From Phalacrocorax aristotelis (lineage: Eukaryota; Chordata; Aves; Suliformes; Phalacrocoracidae), in contig NC_134283.1 in NCBI RefSeq assembly GCF_949628215.1, forward strand, positions 25,832,975-25,896,974: a DNA stretch of 64,000 nucleotides, given 5' to 3'. Both the position numbers and the translations under genes were made by a program. This document shows, piece after piece, positions 41,575-55,639 of this stretch (position 1 is the first letter of the stretch; each line of letters starts with the position of its first letter). Under the pieces are notes generated by a model. The model was given only the letters and a program-made list of their open reading frames with translations. It did not search any database and had not been told where the DNA came from.

Positions 41575-41580
41575 TTTATT
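41575..41580 (-). terminator. GABRB2: Candidate distal polyadenylation signal of GABRB2
   Basis: A canonical AATAAA on the minus strand, with a TG-rich downstream element over roughly 41530-41550. Cleavage would fall near 41550-41565. It is the last canonical signal I noted in the block that looks like UTR, so I used it to set the distal boundary. Only transcript ends can confirm it. Confidence 0.5.
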
Positions 41581-42424
41581 TATATCTTTTTAGTTCAAGA
41601 ATTACACACTAGCCAACATTATTATATATTTACATGCTGAAACTGGCTGCAATAATTTTAAATTCAAGAAAATATCTCTTATGTGCTACTCATTTACAAT
41701 CATCATTTTACTACCTCATATATCCCAGAGGTTAGCAGTCCTTTTGAGAAACATGAAGAACTGATGCAATGATATCCACTAGTATTTTGCATTTTCTAGC
41801 CATTGGAAAATGTGCATTATGTGCATATAAGAAAGGCTACAAGGTCATTAGTAAGGCTGATGATTACTACATTATGAAGTAAATAGTACTAAGTAAAAAA
41901 AAAGAGAAATCAGAACTGTGCAAAGACAGTACTAACAGAACCATTTAAACACCCATGCAAATAAAAATGTGAGAGAAGTCAAATCATAGCCAGCTTGTTA
42001 GAATTAATCATGTTTCAAATGTTCTTTTTTCTTCAACTGAAAGTAACAGAACAGACCACGAACAATACAGTCTGGTGAGTATCTGTCAAATGACCAACAG
42101 TGAAAACATACAAAATGTTATCAAATTGGAATAGATGACCTGAATAGATGTCTGAAAAACATTAAAAAAATACAACCCTTAGTATGAAAGTAGAGGTGAG
42201 ATTTTTTTATCATTTAAACTTCATTTTTTGTCAAAGCACTTACAAAGAAAATAATTTTATACTTATGAAATGTTAGTGTTGCATATTCTTGTAGAGATGA
42301 TCTATTTCAATTTTATATTAATTGATATTTAAATTATTACTATTTTTACAAAGTAGAATAGGGCAGTATTTTTAGTCAACATTCCATTTGCTTCTTAAAA
42401 ATTTAGACAAAGTTCCTAGTGCAT

Positions 42425-42430
42425 TTTATT
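42425..42430 (-). terminator. GABRB2: Candidate proximal polyadenylation signal of GABRB2
   Basis: An AATAAA hexamer on the minus strand about 5.0 kb below the stop codon. Its use would shorten the UTR by roughly 0.9 kb and drop one Pumilio-type site (41627-41634). Confidence 0.35.
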
Positions 42431-43032
42431 AAGCTTTACCTTTGGTGTTAAGCAGTGACTTATTAGATTTCCCTTTTAAACAATTTCTGGAGTGAAGATT
42501 CTTTGGCTTTGGGGGACTATGCTATCTAATGACAGTCAAACATCCTTTTTTTTTTTTCCAAAGAAAAATATAAGCCTACTATTAGGTACCATAGGAAATA
42601 CAGATTTCAGAAACAGACAGACGCAATATGCAGGCTTTCTGTAATGAAATCACGAACAGCTGAATTCTCACTTACCCTGGATTCCTTCATCTCTCCACTC
42701 ACTGGAGCAACATAAAGGTGCCTTATTGTAAGTGAAAACCAGGCCCTATCAGTTTATGCTAATCTGAGTACTGAGTGCCCAGCTACCATCTTCTGTTGCC
42801 TGAACAGCTTAGCCATACAAAAGCCTCGATTGTGCTAGCAGGGGCATTGCCTCAATGGCTGTTTTACACTACAGTACTCTCTGTACTTTTTTTAATATCT
42901 GGAATCCAAATCAGTTTATGCAAAAGGGTGTTTAAATTACTCTGCTAGAGCACTGCAATTGTTGTACTTAGTAAAAAAAAGTCACTAAACAATTACTGTA
43001 TCTATCGACTGCTCATTTACAGCTTATTTAAT

Positions 43033-44173
43033 TATTTACAGAATTTTAGGACACATTAACCTAAACCATAAGTAGAATTAGCTTTTTGCCTTACCATAAA
43101 GTACAAATTAGAAGTTAAAAATGTTTAAGAAATCTGATAATATTTACACACGTTCAGCTTGTTATGGTTGCTCACATTGTATGTTCTATGTACACATAGC
43201 AAAATGTTATGATCACTACTGCTATAGTATTGTACCCTGGCCATCCCACCCTAGATTATTTTCTAGAAATAGTTAATATTTTTGCCTTGTTTTCTTGGTT
43301 CCCTAAGGAATTTGTTGGTTTTGAAAACTTACTAGTGGACAATGCTGTTATAAAAAGAGAGAAGAAATAGGCAAGCAACGTGAGGACTAGTCTAATTTCA
43401 GATGCTAGGAGGTACAGTACTATCATCATGTCAAACGGTGCAATGCTCCATACGAATTATAAGCATTGATCATTGATCTGCTGATATAGAAATGCCCGGT
43501 TACCCTGTATAGTAAGTTGTTTTTTTAAATACATTAATCTTTTTTTCTCAAAAATATATTAATACACTGGTTGATGGTAGAAACAAAACTAGTATTAGCT
43601 TATTCCTTTAACTTGCCAACATATGAATGTGTGTGCATATACATACTCAGTACGTCTATATGGACACTTATATCCATACAGACATGTAGGTACATGTCCA
43701 TATGCACATATAATTGGACAATGTTTAACATCCGTTCACTTGTGTTTAGTATTGTGTTACAGCATGGAACTGGAACACAGTCTAATAATTATAGCGAAAA
43801 TTAACTGAGCTTTAATTTTAATGCATATTTGCCTGAAATAAATGGGATTTGTTCCCCAGGTGTAAGACCACCACTCATTTTCTCTATGCATTGTGCTTTT
43901 GTACCTTACAGTTTTTATGTCCTTTGTATTAGAATGTCAAAACTCTCTGAAGAACTCTGTGACATGTGGTTATCTAAGACTGTTTTCCTCCCCTGGGAAT
44001 GAGAAAAGAAATGCTCACAATGTCATTGCTTGAATCTTTCTTCCCAGTCATTAAACTGCGATAGGATAGAAACATAACATTCCTTATGCAAACACAGAAA
44101 TATGTTGCATGAATTTTCAGTTCTGAAAATGTGTATCATACTTACTAGCAGTCATGTACAGTATATATTTACA
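43033..44173 (-). promoter_or_regulatory. GABRB2: Cluster of Pumilio-type sites in the GABRB2 3' UTR
   Basis: Four minus-strand UGUANAUA octamers lie at 43033-43040, 43141-43148 and 44166-44173 (UGUAAAUA) and at 43187-43194 (UGUACAUA). Three more lie outside this core: 41627-41634 (UGUAAAUA), and 46445-46452 and 46453-46460 (UGUAUAUA, inside a TA/CA microsatellite). PUM1 and PUM2 bind this octamer and repress or localise neuronal mRNAs. The sites are seen directly. That they act on GABRB2 is inference. Confidence 0.55.
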
Positions 44174-45060
44174 GATTATCTCAAAGATTTCATTAAAACT
44201 GTGCCATGTTATAGTCATAATTTGCCCATGAATTTCACAAAGATGAAAAACACCTTAATTGCTGGCTATCATGTCTAATAGAACAATAAAATGTGCAGCT
44301 ATAATTATATTACAAGGTTTATCTAAATTATGAACTTTGATACTTTGCTTTTTGAAACTAACAATAATTAACACAATTAAAAGGATCTAGAATATTTGTT
44401 TTCGGTCAATTCTGAACTAAAGGAAAATTTGTTCTAGTTTACCTGGAGGGTAACACACACAGCAAACCCCGCATCTCACGTACATAGGCATAATTTCTCA
44501 ATTTCACTCCAGTACCTCAGAAGAGGAGAAAGTGCTCGCCTTGGGCTCGGGTCATACTCTTCCCTTGACAGTGCCTCACCAGTCTTTCTCACCCCCATCT
44601 TTTTGTATCACAGTGTTAAGCCTTAGTACAAAATGATAGAATCCTTCTCTTTCACTAATTTTATACATCACATTCATAACCAGAAGGACATAGTAAAATT
44701 GAAAGTGCTCCTTCCCCCCAGATAATGTATCTTTCCTAGTGGACACCTGAGCAGAAACCAGACATTTTCTTTCACTCTGAATGGCGACATCAGAGAGTAT
44801 TATGGCTTGTACTGTAACTTCAGGGAAATTAATGTGCAGTTCTAGGATTCATTCTCCATGGTTTTCATAATAGCTGATGCAGTAAACCAATGCAGAGAGT
44901 CAACATATTCTCTGTAAGGTTTTATATTTGATGTGTATCAGCCACAAACAGGCTGTGAGCTCCCTGTACTCACACTATGCTTCTGTGAAATAAAAAAGGA
45001 GTTGGCAGCAATTTGTGAAATGAAAGAAAAGCTTGTACAGAAGAATACTATAAGACTGCT

Positions 45061-45066
45061 TTTATT
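45061..45066 (-). terminator. GABRB2: Candidate proximal polyadenylation signal of GABRB2
   Basis: An AATAAA hexamer on the minus strand about 2.4 kb below the stop codon. A transcript ending here would keep only the two Pumilio-type sites near 46.45 kb. Another AATAAA at 45854-45859 lies about 1.6 kb below the stop. Neither has other support in the sequence. Confidence 0.3.
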
Positions 45067-46440
45067 TATGATAATTAATACCATTTTTAAAGAACAGACT
45101 TTGAAGAGAAACACTGGCTTTTGATGTGGCTGCTTTTCTTAGAATTGGGAAAAAATTCCAACATGATTCATACCTATCAGCTGAAATTCCAAATGCATCT
45201 ACAAAGCTTATTGCATTATGCATGAAATGCAGGCAGAAATGAAGTATGTGAACAAAAAACAACGTTTTGACTTGGAAGGTTAATCACATGGTGGAAGCCT
45301 GTCTCTACATACTGCAGAGTCCGAACCCGGAGGCAGTACGCGAACGTACATGCAACTCCCTTGAAAACTAGAGGTGGTGTGTATGCCTGGCAAATCCCGT
45401 TTCAGGCTCAAAACTGTTGTCTCCCATTTGAAGCAGAAATAAAAATATGATATGCTCAAAACAAAGTCAGAAAATTGGCCTATTTAGTTCCTAGAACTGT
45501 TTTCCTTCTATCGCTGTCATTCACTGCAAATGGGGACAAAACCCCCCAAAACACAGAAACCTGTAAGAAAATTCCTCTTCTCAAGCAGGAACAAAAAATT
45601 CAAAGAAAATATTTTATCAAAAATATTCTTAAGAGCCCTCTTAAAGTATTGCCAAAGGAATACTTAAATGGGGAAAAAGTATCTGCCTGAAAAAAAATCC
45701 TTTGCTATTTGGAAGATACTGGAATTCTTGTTTCTTTCAAAAATTTTTATGCAGATGGGAGGTAGCATAGATACAACAGATGTGGCTTTTGCTTTATGAA
45801 ATATGTTGGGTCAAACACCATTGGGGATCTGATTTAGTAAAAGCCATCCAGAATTTATTCTTTTTATACAGTTCTTAGATTTTTTTTTTTTTTCATTAAA
45901 GAAAAAGGTCCCACAAGGGACTAAATGGCAAACTCTACTTTTCCTATAAAAATCTATTTTTTTATATATTCTATTTTGCCTGTAAGAGAAAAGCTCTATG
46001 GGATTTAAAAAACCCTTCAATTTCAAAAAGTTTCCTAAAGCAAAACTGAAATTTACTGGTTTTTCAATGGAATTCACCCTAAAGCAGAAAACATCCAAGA
46101 GTGCAATTAAAGTCTTGAAGTGATGGCTACCAATTTTTTCCCTTTAAAACAGTGCACTAAAGAAAACGAAATAACAAGTGAAATGGTATTGCCTGATCCA
46201 GACTGAGAAAGTCCCATCAGTATTTTGTGTACTGAAGTACATACGCTCGAATCTTTAGTGCTGAAAGAGGGACGATACCTTTAATCAAACTGGATGCAAA
46301 GTGTTTAAGCATAACAGCAAGGGGCGAGCGTAACACTGGAAAGATTGCAAACTTGGAAGAAATCACACAGCTCCACACGAGTATTTCAGACTAAGGTACC
46401 TACTATAACTGACAACATTCATTTGCACAGCGTGTGCATA

Positions 46441-46475
46441 TGTGTATATACATATATACACACACACACACATAC
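46441..46475. repeat. TA/CA microsatellite in the GABRB2 3' UTR
   Basis: Alternating TA then CA dinucleotides. On the transcript strand it yields two adjacent UGUAUAUA words and a UG run. Length is likely polymorphic. Confidence 0.8.
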
Positions 46476-47430
46476 GCTTTTACATATAAGTAGCCTTCCC
46501 TCTCCTTGGCCCTGTCTCTTATAATTGCTCTCTAGCAATCCCTACCCTAGAAAGGCAGGGCACCATTGGTTTCCTTCAGCCACCTAGATAGATATTTACT
46601 ATTTGGCCAACCAATTTTGGCACTTTGGACAGATGATTTCCTTTCCCCAACACAGAACAGCAGCATATCTACCCATTCAGGGTTGATGTGTTTTTACACC
46701 AATGCTACATTCTTCTGTTGATCACAACTACAGTCATTGTGACTGTGAGCATACCTTCTTTCCTTAAAAATCAGACAAAAATAGTGCTTCTTGCTTCAGC
46801 TTCTGTGCAAACGCCCAACCCTAATATTCTCAGTCAAAGGTTTAGTTCTTTCGCTAAGTAACAGGACATACCTGAATATGGTTGGGAAACCTCTGACCTT
46901 CGTCATCTTGTAAAGATGATAGGCACTACTTGTTTTCAAGTTTACACATTTGAAAGGTAAAGCGTATATGTTTCACAAGCATGATAACAACTTAATACAC
47001 TCTCTTAAGTGTAGCTGCATGTCTCGGATATGCAGTATCCCTGGGAGAGGTATGTACTGCTGCTGAAACTTGAACTTGTTTCTCAAATGCCGCTCTGTAA
47101 TTTGTATCACTAAATTCAAACGGCCATTAAAAAAAAAAAAAAGTGAGGAACAATGAGACAGAAGTGATTGTCAAAATCCAATTTGCCTTCACACTCAAAA
47201 TGCACTTATATTTTGATGAGGGGATATGTCCATACTACAACTTAACATATTTACGATTTAGCAGATAGATACAACCAAAACATTATAAAAACAGACCATA
47301 GAGTGGGCCAGCAACTAAGGTGTTTTAAAATAACTTTTTGTCCTGAATAGAATTTTTCTAAGTCCCACTTTTGGCTGTACAACCGATTTGAAGAGAAATC
47401 CAGTTCTTGCTTCCTGTGTGGCTTTGTTTC

Positions 47431-47830
<400 letters not shown>

Positions 47831-50800
47831 TTGCAAACCGAAGCCATGCTGACAAGGGCTAGATCTAACATAACTAATTCACAGGATGTCAGCCTGTCCA
47901 AAAGACTTTAAGCATAGCTGTAACTACATTTATTGCCGTTTATTTGTGAACTCAAGGAGCGATAAAGCCAGTAGAGTGTAATGGAATAAATGGTATTTCC
48001 CTAGACCCCATGTTCAGTGAGCAGAAGCAATACCTGGAAATGGAATACATGCCTAGCTCCTGAAAGTGGGATTCTCCTGCTGGGTAGGACATCTGGGTGA
48101 ACATTGAACTTTTTGGGGTTTTTGGAGGGAAATCAAACGGAAAAGGGTCTGCTTTGTTCTGGTTTTCTTCTTTCAAATGAAAGCTTCTGCTCGGACAAAA
48201 ACTGCAGGTATTCACAATGTCCCCCTGCCTCTATAAAACGAGGCCCAGGGCACTGCACAAGAGAATGCAAATTTTAAGTCCCTATATTCCAAACAGGAAT
48301 ATATGCTAGTTACTTGGGGAAAGGCACAGATTTAGTCTAACTATACCTATATGGAAACTCCATCCCCCAGTGTTAATGAATTTCAGAAGCACAGTGCATG
48401 CTGTGGAGACCTGAACGCTGGAATAGCAGAGATCTGCCATTTAGAGCAAGGAAAAACACATACAGAGTGTAATCACATCAAATGTACATTCAACAGTTGT
48501 TTCAATGGGTAGCTTTGGCTATGATGTATTTTTTTAAAGGCAGTTCAATTAAAAAACTATTAATGCAATGTTGTAAAAAAAACCCTTAGCAATTAAGAGG
48601 ACTTCAAAGATGAGGAACTAAATTCTACTCTTAAGCAATCTGGAGTAGATCTGAAGTATGGTAGCAGAATTTCAAAATAATCCATTTATAGAAAACAAAT
48701 ATCAGGTTAATTAGGAAGTTCTAATTCTCTCAGCCTTCCCTGTAAGTATATATTTTGAATTTTATGATTACAGATTATGTTTAAATAGAAATACTTTAAA
48801 AGCAACAATAGCTAATGAGCAGCTAATTATGTACGCTGACTTACTGATGGTAGTGCAGATCTACTCCAGGCCAAATAAGAGACGTAACTGTCCCAGAGCT
48901 CCTTTAAGAATAACTCATCCACATTATTCATTTATAATGTACATAATATATACTACAATTATTGAAAGTACACAAACTGTGATGGTTGTGGATTTCTAAA
49001 CAATAATATGGCATTATTCTTTTCTGTAGTATTTAGAAGCCAGCAGTCAGCAGCAGGTACCTCGCTGCACCACCCAATATAGCAATGTATTTGCCATTAT
49101 CAAAAAAAACCCCCACAACTATATAATATTTCCCATGGCCTGGTGAGAGAACTGGGTTGAAAACAGTTGCTTTTTAGTAGCATCCACTGCACAATATTAT
49201 GAACTGGGAAGTTGGATAGTGAGAAAAGTACTTCAGACCTACTGAAACACTGCCATTTGAGTGATTACACCTGTTCAAGTGATGCATAAAAAGTGGCATC
49301 ACTGAGATGCCAGATTTCCCTCTCTCTTTTTTTTTCCCCTATCTATGTGAGTTTGCACCCCTCTAGTTTCATTATATTTTAGTTTTAGATTAAATGTAAT
49401 GACTCAATGTGAAACAGCCAAAACGATCTATTTTTGCTTGCTTTTCATCAAAGCCATACGAAATCTTTGAAATTTCTAGTTTGGTAGGGAAATCATTCAT
49501 TTTTGAGAAGCGCTGGAGAAGTGGGAAAGTTGAGCTGGAACTCAAGCAAAATTCCTTTTGAGAATTCAGTAGCATGATGCTGAGAATGCTGAGGAAACAC
49601 TGTTCTAGCTAGGAAGGCAATCAAATCAGTTCTCATCTCCATTAGACAAAAACTAAGGCAAAAAGAGTATTCTGCTATTGTGATACAAACAAAAGCAAAC
49701 ATACGTAAAACCTTTCAAACAGATCTATGAAACTTCTCAAGTGAGCTTTTAAACATTTTCTTATAATGAGTGTAGTTATTTAGAAAATTCTTTTGTGGTT
49801 TTTGGGGTAAGACAAAACTGGCTGTAATTTTTGTTATACGATCTCAGACAAATAATAAGACTTCCAGTATCCTGAAAATAAAAGCAATTATAGGCACTTG
49901 GCATTCACTGATCCCAAGAACATCTGAAAACAAATACAGGAAGTATCTTACAAGAGGGGTGCAAAGCCATTTGAAAGCTACATTTTCCATAGTTTCACTC
50001 AGCCTTAAGAAAATAATAAAAATTTGAGATCCAATGACATCAGGGGAAGTTTGACATAACATCCACTAATGTAATGGTGTTACCCCTTAGCCCAGAGCCT
50101 GGGTTATTTTCACCTAAACGCTGCCCATTCTAAGATACTATCTTTGGAAAGACCTTAGTGCCAGCAAATTCGTTCACATCTTTAATCTTCTTAGGATGAA
50201 TCTACTTAAAGCATTTTATCCTTTTGATCTGCAATGATATTAGAAATCTGAGTGCTCTTTACACACTCGTACACTTCCTATGCAACACAAATGCAAGAAA
50301 AGTTATTTTAGTCTACTGGAGTTAGATATAGACATGTTTTAGCGACATGATATCACACCTTCAGTTAACTATTTGCTTTGATTCTTTTGTCACTTGTGTT
50401 CTCATTTCAGTAAATTTCTTAACATATCAAACTGCTGCAGATATCTGGTAATTTTGGCAGTAGTTAGTAAAGTTAGCGATGCTGGGCAGAAAAAAAGTTT
50501 AGCAATATTCTAAACTATCTTCTAGGGCAAAGTGTCGTCTTCTGCACATCTCTCACTGATATTAGAGTTGGAGCACAGCATTTTTCAATATTCCAAGATT
50601 TTTTCAAAAGACATAATGTAAAATACAGTAAAAATTAGTGATGGGCGAACCTTCAAGTGTTAGAATAGCCAGGTAAGCACCACAAAGTTCAGGTGCTTCC
50701 TGAACACTAATTTGACTCTCCTGTACCTGGAACAGTGGATTTTTCATAGTATTTTGAATTCCCAATCTGAAGAGCCCCAAAGTTCCAATCCAGAAGTACA

Positions 50801-51004
50801 AATGAATGTGAAAATTAAAGAAACAAAGAAACAAGTAACAACAAAAAAACCCTAGAAACAAATTAACCTAAATTTTCAATCTTTGACAAAAGGTTTCCTC
50901 TCAGATTAGTGAGAGCTGGGAGTGTTATTTCCACCAAGCAGGTTCGCCCAACTCTAAATTAAACATGCTTTTGTAACTAAATGAAGCCTGAGATCGAATG
51001 ATAA

Positions 51005-51362
51005 TGAATTACATTTCTTGTACAGAGCACCGCCCATTCAAAAGGATCCCAAAGCGCTTTACAAGCTTTAGAAAGAACCACTTCACTTCCAGAGAAGCGC
51101 AATCACCTCTGAGGCGAAATGTGGTGACTGACAGTGCAGAACAATACACTATATTTTAGTCAAGGAAATGGAGAATGCTGTAGCCAATTGAAACTATGCG
51201 GTGGGTGAGTGGTGGTGGGGAACGTTAGGTAAGCAGAACAGTTACATAAATTGGTATTTGGCCAGATGCTTGGCATTGAGATGACCATGTTGTAAAAAAG
51301 TGCCATGGGATCTTTAATGACCATAAGTAGTCAGGACCTGAATTTTAAGTCTCTGAGGATAA
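51005..51362 (+). repeat. Ancient interspersed repeat (class uncertain)
   Basis: The block begins with GAGCACCGCCCATTC and CCCAAAGCGCTTTACAAGC. It continues with TTGGCCAGATGCTTGG, then AGTGCCATGGGATCTTTAATG and TCAGGACCTGAATTTTAAGTCTC. I recall these phrases, in this order, from a dispersed repeat of turtles, amphibians and fish (CAAAGCGCTTTACA ... GTGCCATGGGATCTTTAATGACC ... AGTCAGGACC). That makes it much older than the CR1 copies. No coding potential is seen. Its class and Repbase name are not known to me. Confidence 0.6.
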
Positions 51363-54300
51363 AAAAATTAGAAAACATTGAAAGATACCTTTGTTGAATA
51401 CATTTCTGGACAATGATATGTGCCAATTATTCTTCTGTCCTGTAAGTTAATAAAATCAAGACCAGTTTCCTTAGAGATAAGGCAGCTATTATCTTTCATG
51501 TAAAATTAAAGCACTCTAGGGTAATAATAGGACAACTAATGAGAAGGTATAGGGACCTCTAAGCCAACAATTCGCATAAGTACATTCTGGCTTCAGAGGT
51601 GCTATTACTGCCTTGCCCTGCTCCTCAAGGTAACATAACTTTGTGATGTAAATGTATTTTTTTCCAATTGGTCACCTGACCAAGGAAGATATGATGATAT
51701 GAAAACAATTGTTAAAATTATTCGGGGGGGGGGAAATAAGAGTAAAAGTGGTTTCAAAAGGAGGTGGAAGAAGGTTAAAAAGATCTCTTGGTGCTGAAGA
51801 ATTGTTCAACCATAGAACTAGGCTCTTTATGGTGAACAGGAAAGTTCAAAATTAATGGAGAAATTCCCAGGGACAAGGGAGGAAGGGAGGATGTGAAGAT
51901 GAAGAAAAAGCAGCAACAAGTACCACGGAAATAAAAGGTGAAAGCAGAAGTGGAGGATAAATGACCAGAGCCCAGCAACCATGCAAGAGGATGGGTTTTT
52001 CATAAATCAATCTTAAAGGTGGATGACAAAATATATGATGCAAATGATATTCACTGGTAGGTCCAGGTCAACTGGAGGAAAAGCTGACTCTGGAGCCTTG
52101 AAAGAGGCCATGACCTTTCTGATGGCCTCAGACAAAGGGAATACAGAGGGTAGTGTAGAAATGTTACCATTATATATTCTTCCTGCTATCTAGAAACTCC
52201 AAAATGATGGCTTTCTTGAGGAATTCCTCTTACACTAATATATTAGCCACTGTAAAATACCAGGAAATTACAACTCCTACACACATACATACACACGTAT
52301 GTATATTAGGAATCCTCCAAGGATGACCAGATATTTGAAACTAGTAACATCTAGTAAACCAGCAGCTTGGTGATTATGCTCTACTGTTATGCCAAACTCA
52401 GCTTTGTAAGTGGGATGTAAATTTATATTGATGAATTGAAAAGATATTATATTGACACATTTACTCCTCAGATACTGTTCATTTTCACTTATACTCTTCA
52501 ATCACAGGCAGGTACTGATGGCTCATTTTAGGGGAAAATGGCTCAGAATCTATGGATAAAATAGACAGTAGGGCTGGAAGTTCTGATGGGAAAACCATGT
52601 GAAACAAAACAGTTATAAATTAAAAAGAAATATCCTTTTGTTAAGTAGGGCTGCGACGAGTCAAAAGCAAAATAAGGTGAGCTAAACCAAGAAGGGAGAA
52701 CAGAAGTACCCAGTCTATTACAAAGATTAACACCCGAGATTAGGTCTCAGCATTTATAGGTCCTGTGAACTGACATTCTTAAGAACTGAAGACACAAATA
52801 AAGATCCCTTTCACAATGAAGACCAACATGACATGCTTATACGTAGAATTTAACTTGTTAGAGATAAAGATCTTGTATTATCTATAGTATAGTTTCCCAC
52901 CTCTTAGAGCTGAGCTTGCTTGGAAAACCAGTGACATCCTACTCCTGACTAGTCACAGTAGCTCTGGCAAGATTAGGTGATAGTACGAAGTGCACTTTAC
53001 ATATAATAGGGTTCGTCCACCTCATCAGCAAGTTCCTACTTACTGATTAGGATTGCACTGACTATACAAGGTAATGTGTGGAAAGTAGCTAGTCCTGTAT
53101 AAGCTGCTGCTAGGTTCACTCTGGAAGAAAAAAGCATTAATGATTTTCAGATGGCACCTGCTTAAAGCTATACAGACATTTTTGACATGATAAACAAGCC
53201 TGCTGAGATAAAGCTATATGAGCTCAGAAAGCACAATTGCCTAATATTTCAAAACATCCATATGTGAAACAACGTCCTTAAGAATAACAAATACTGCATT
53301 TACGTTGTCTGTACGAAATTGAATTTATTGCCAGCATTGCAGTAACTCTTTATGAAACCACGTTAGCATGCATTGCCTTGGATTGCATTATACACCTAAG
53401 ATTTGCATCAGGCTGTAAAGCATGCATTTAGAGGACAGTAGAATTAGGTTGACATAATTTCAGGTTACTTTGTTTGGTTTCAGGTCAAAAAATCCAGAGA
53501 AACTCTGCAAATTCAACCAGGATTTTCTTTAGGTTCTTGAGCCTTTTACAGCCTAAAAATCTAAGCAAAAAAAAAAAAAAAATCAACAAAAAAAAAAGAG
53601 ACCTGTAAGAATTAAAAAAAAGAAAGTGAGAGAAAATGCAAGATCTGGACACACAGCTTTAACACTGCTCCAACTACTTGTAGTTCAATTTCTAGGCATC
53701 CAGTTTTACCCCCAATATATGTGATTTCTTGATCCTTATCATTAGTAACACATCAATAACTTAGTTGTAAGTATTGCAGGATTCTGAAGAAATGGTTGAA
53801 AACATATAATTTCTTTTGGCATCCATTACTTACACACAAGATTCAATACTTAAGACACTGGAAAATAAGTGCCCATTTGAAATGAAACAGGCGAAGTCTG
53901 CTGCACAGAATCCAATGTTCTAAACCAAAAGCCAACAAGTGAAATAGGCAAAATCAGGACTGAATTACGGCAGAGAATAGGAAAAAATGGTAAATGGCCT
54001 ACTGGTGTCCTGTCCTCAGCTTGAACCTTACAGAAACCTCTTCTAAAATACTGCAAAAACATCCCTGGGATTTTTGCAGTAAAGGGGGATAAATCACCTT
54101 AACTAACCAAGAAAAAGAAATAGAGGGTACACTGTGATTCTATGGAAAAACGTCCTCCATTTCACTTCTGGCCAAGATAATTCAGTCCAATGCAATCTCT
54201 AGTAAAGTGGAAGGAATAAATTATCTAAGTAAGGCTTTGATGTTGTACAAGTTATTTCCATTCTGGTGCAGCAAATATAGTTGACCATAAACAGTAAAAA

Positions 54301-54838
54301 GAGAGTTGATTCAAAAAATGAGCTTGTAACTTTATTTAAGTAGTTTCATTAATTTAATAGGACTTAAATAAATATTAAGGTTAGTCATGTTTTCAAGTGA
54401 TTTCCTGTAAATGAGACTTTTGCCCTCAATCCAAAACCATGAGTGATGCACATACACAGAAGGAGGAAAAATTATATCTTTGGTTTTTAACCTGCAAGAA
54501 CATATGACAATGGTGGAGCTAAATATTAGTTAAGGGGAATTCTAATTGGTAAGTCTTCAAATCTGGATAAGCTTTACATTGATGATATTTAAAGGTAGCC
54601 CTCCCTTCTAGTAATTTCAGGTACAGATATCTTTTTTCCTCAAGGAGATTGCAAAATCATCGCTCAGATCAAAACACTATAACTCATTCTGTCTTAAAAA
54701 TGAAACAAGAAACCTCTTCCATGTTAAAGATAAGTGTCAAAAATGTCTCTAGGTGAAAAGTTGAAAAATTTAAAAATTAATCTCTCTGAACTTCCTGAAA
54801 GCATTTACTTTTACAAGGCAAATTTTGTAAATAATAAA

Positions 54839-54859
54839 GGGGGGGACGGGCACGGGGGG
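54839..54859 (+). other. G-rich tract, possible quadruplex
   Basis: Runs of 7, 3 and 6 G separated by AC and CAC. The long runs can be split to provide four tracts. It lies in the last GABRB2 intron on the non-template-like strand (opposite to the transcript). Confidence 0.55.
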
Positions 54860-55639
54860 ACACAGAATCAATCTTTGACTGAAAATAAAGATAAAGGGAG
54901 CAGTGTAAGTAGAACTGGCATCTTTTTTCAGTAACAATTTTTTACTACTGAGACATTTTGGAGGAAGCAAAGGCAGGTGATTTAGCAGTCTTCTGGGGTG
55001 CCAATTAACAACAGCCCTAAATCTTACCGTTTTACCATTCACCAAGAAACAAGGTGTTAGGCAGCCAGGTACTTACTGATACTGCTCTGATTAATTATTT
55101 GCTATTTATTTGTTAAAATACCATCCCATTTACATGTATACATTTAAATCTCTTGGAGACAATATAAATGAATAACACTTCAGCAATAAACTACAACCCA
55201 GAAGGTGCTCTCTTCCATCTGTGATAAATAAGACCAAAACTTCATCAAACTTCCATTATGCACATAAGCTAAGTCTCCTATTATGTTGTCTCACAAAATA
55301 TACTCTAACAGGTATATCTCGTACCAAAAATCTACTATGGAAATGCAAGAAAATTTTATATATAAGAAACCATGAAAGACGAAAAATGCACGGAAGATTT
55401 GGTTTTCATTGCAACTGGCAAAATTTCTAATGCATAATTTTCACATAGTTATGGTTTTGATATATGAACTAGGCAGTAAAGGTAAGGCTGATAAAGCCGT
55501 TCCTCTAGAACAGACCTTTGTAAAATACTTAGGTGTTATTTTTCTTTTTCTAAGTCAAACACAATAAGCAAAACACTATACAGCATATACTTGTCACAAG
55601 AGTGGGTGGACTGGATAGAAGTCTGCCAGTGTTTCATCC

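Larger units (their letters stand above)
41550..47430 (-). other. GABRB2: Probable long 3' UTR of GABRB2
   Basis: The stretch below the GABRB2 stop has no open frame worth calling and almost no transposon remnants. It carries minus-strand AATAAA hexamers at 45854-45859, 45061-45066, 42425-42430 and 41575-41580. The last is followed by a TG-rich stretch on the minus strand, as at a cleavage site. A UTR of about 5-6 kb would agree with the long UTR I recall for mammalian GABRB2. The stretch also contains seven UGUANAUA sites (listed separately). The distal end is inferred: earlier signals could give shorter transcripts, and the UTR could extend past 41.55 kb. Confidence 0.7.
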
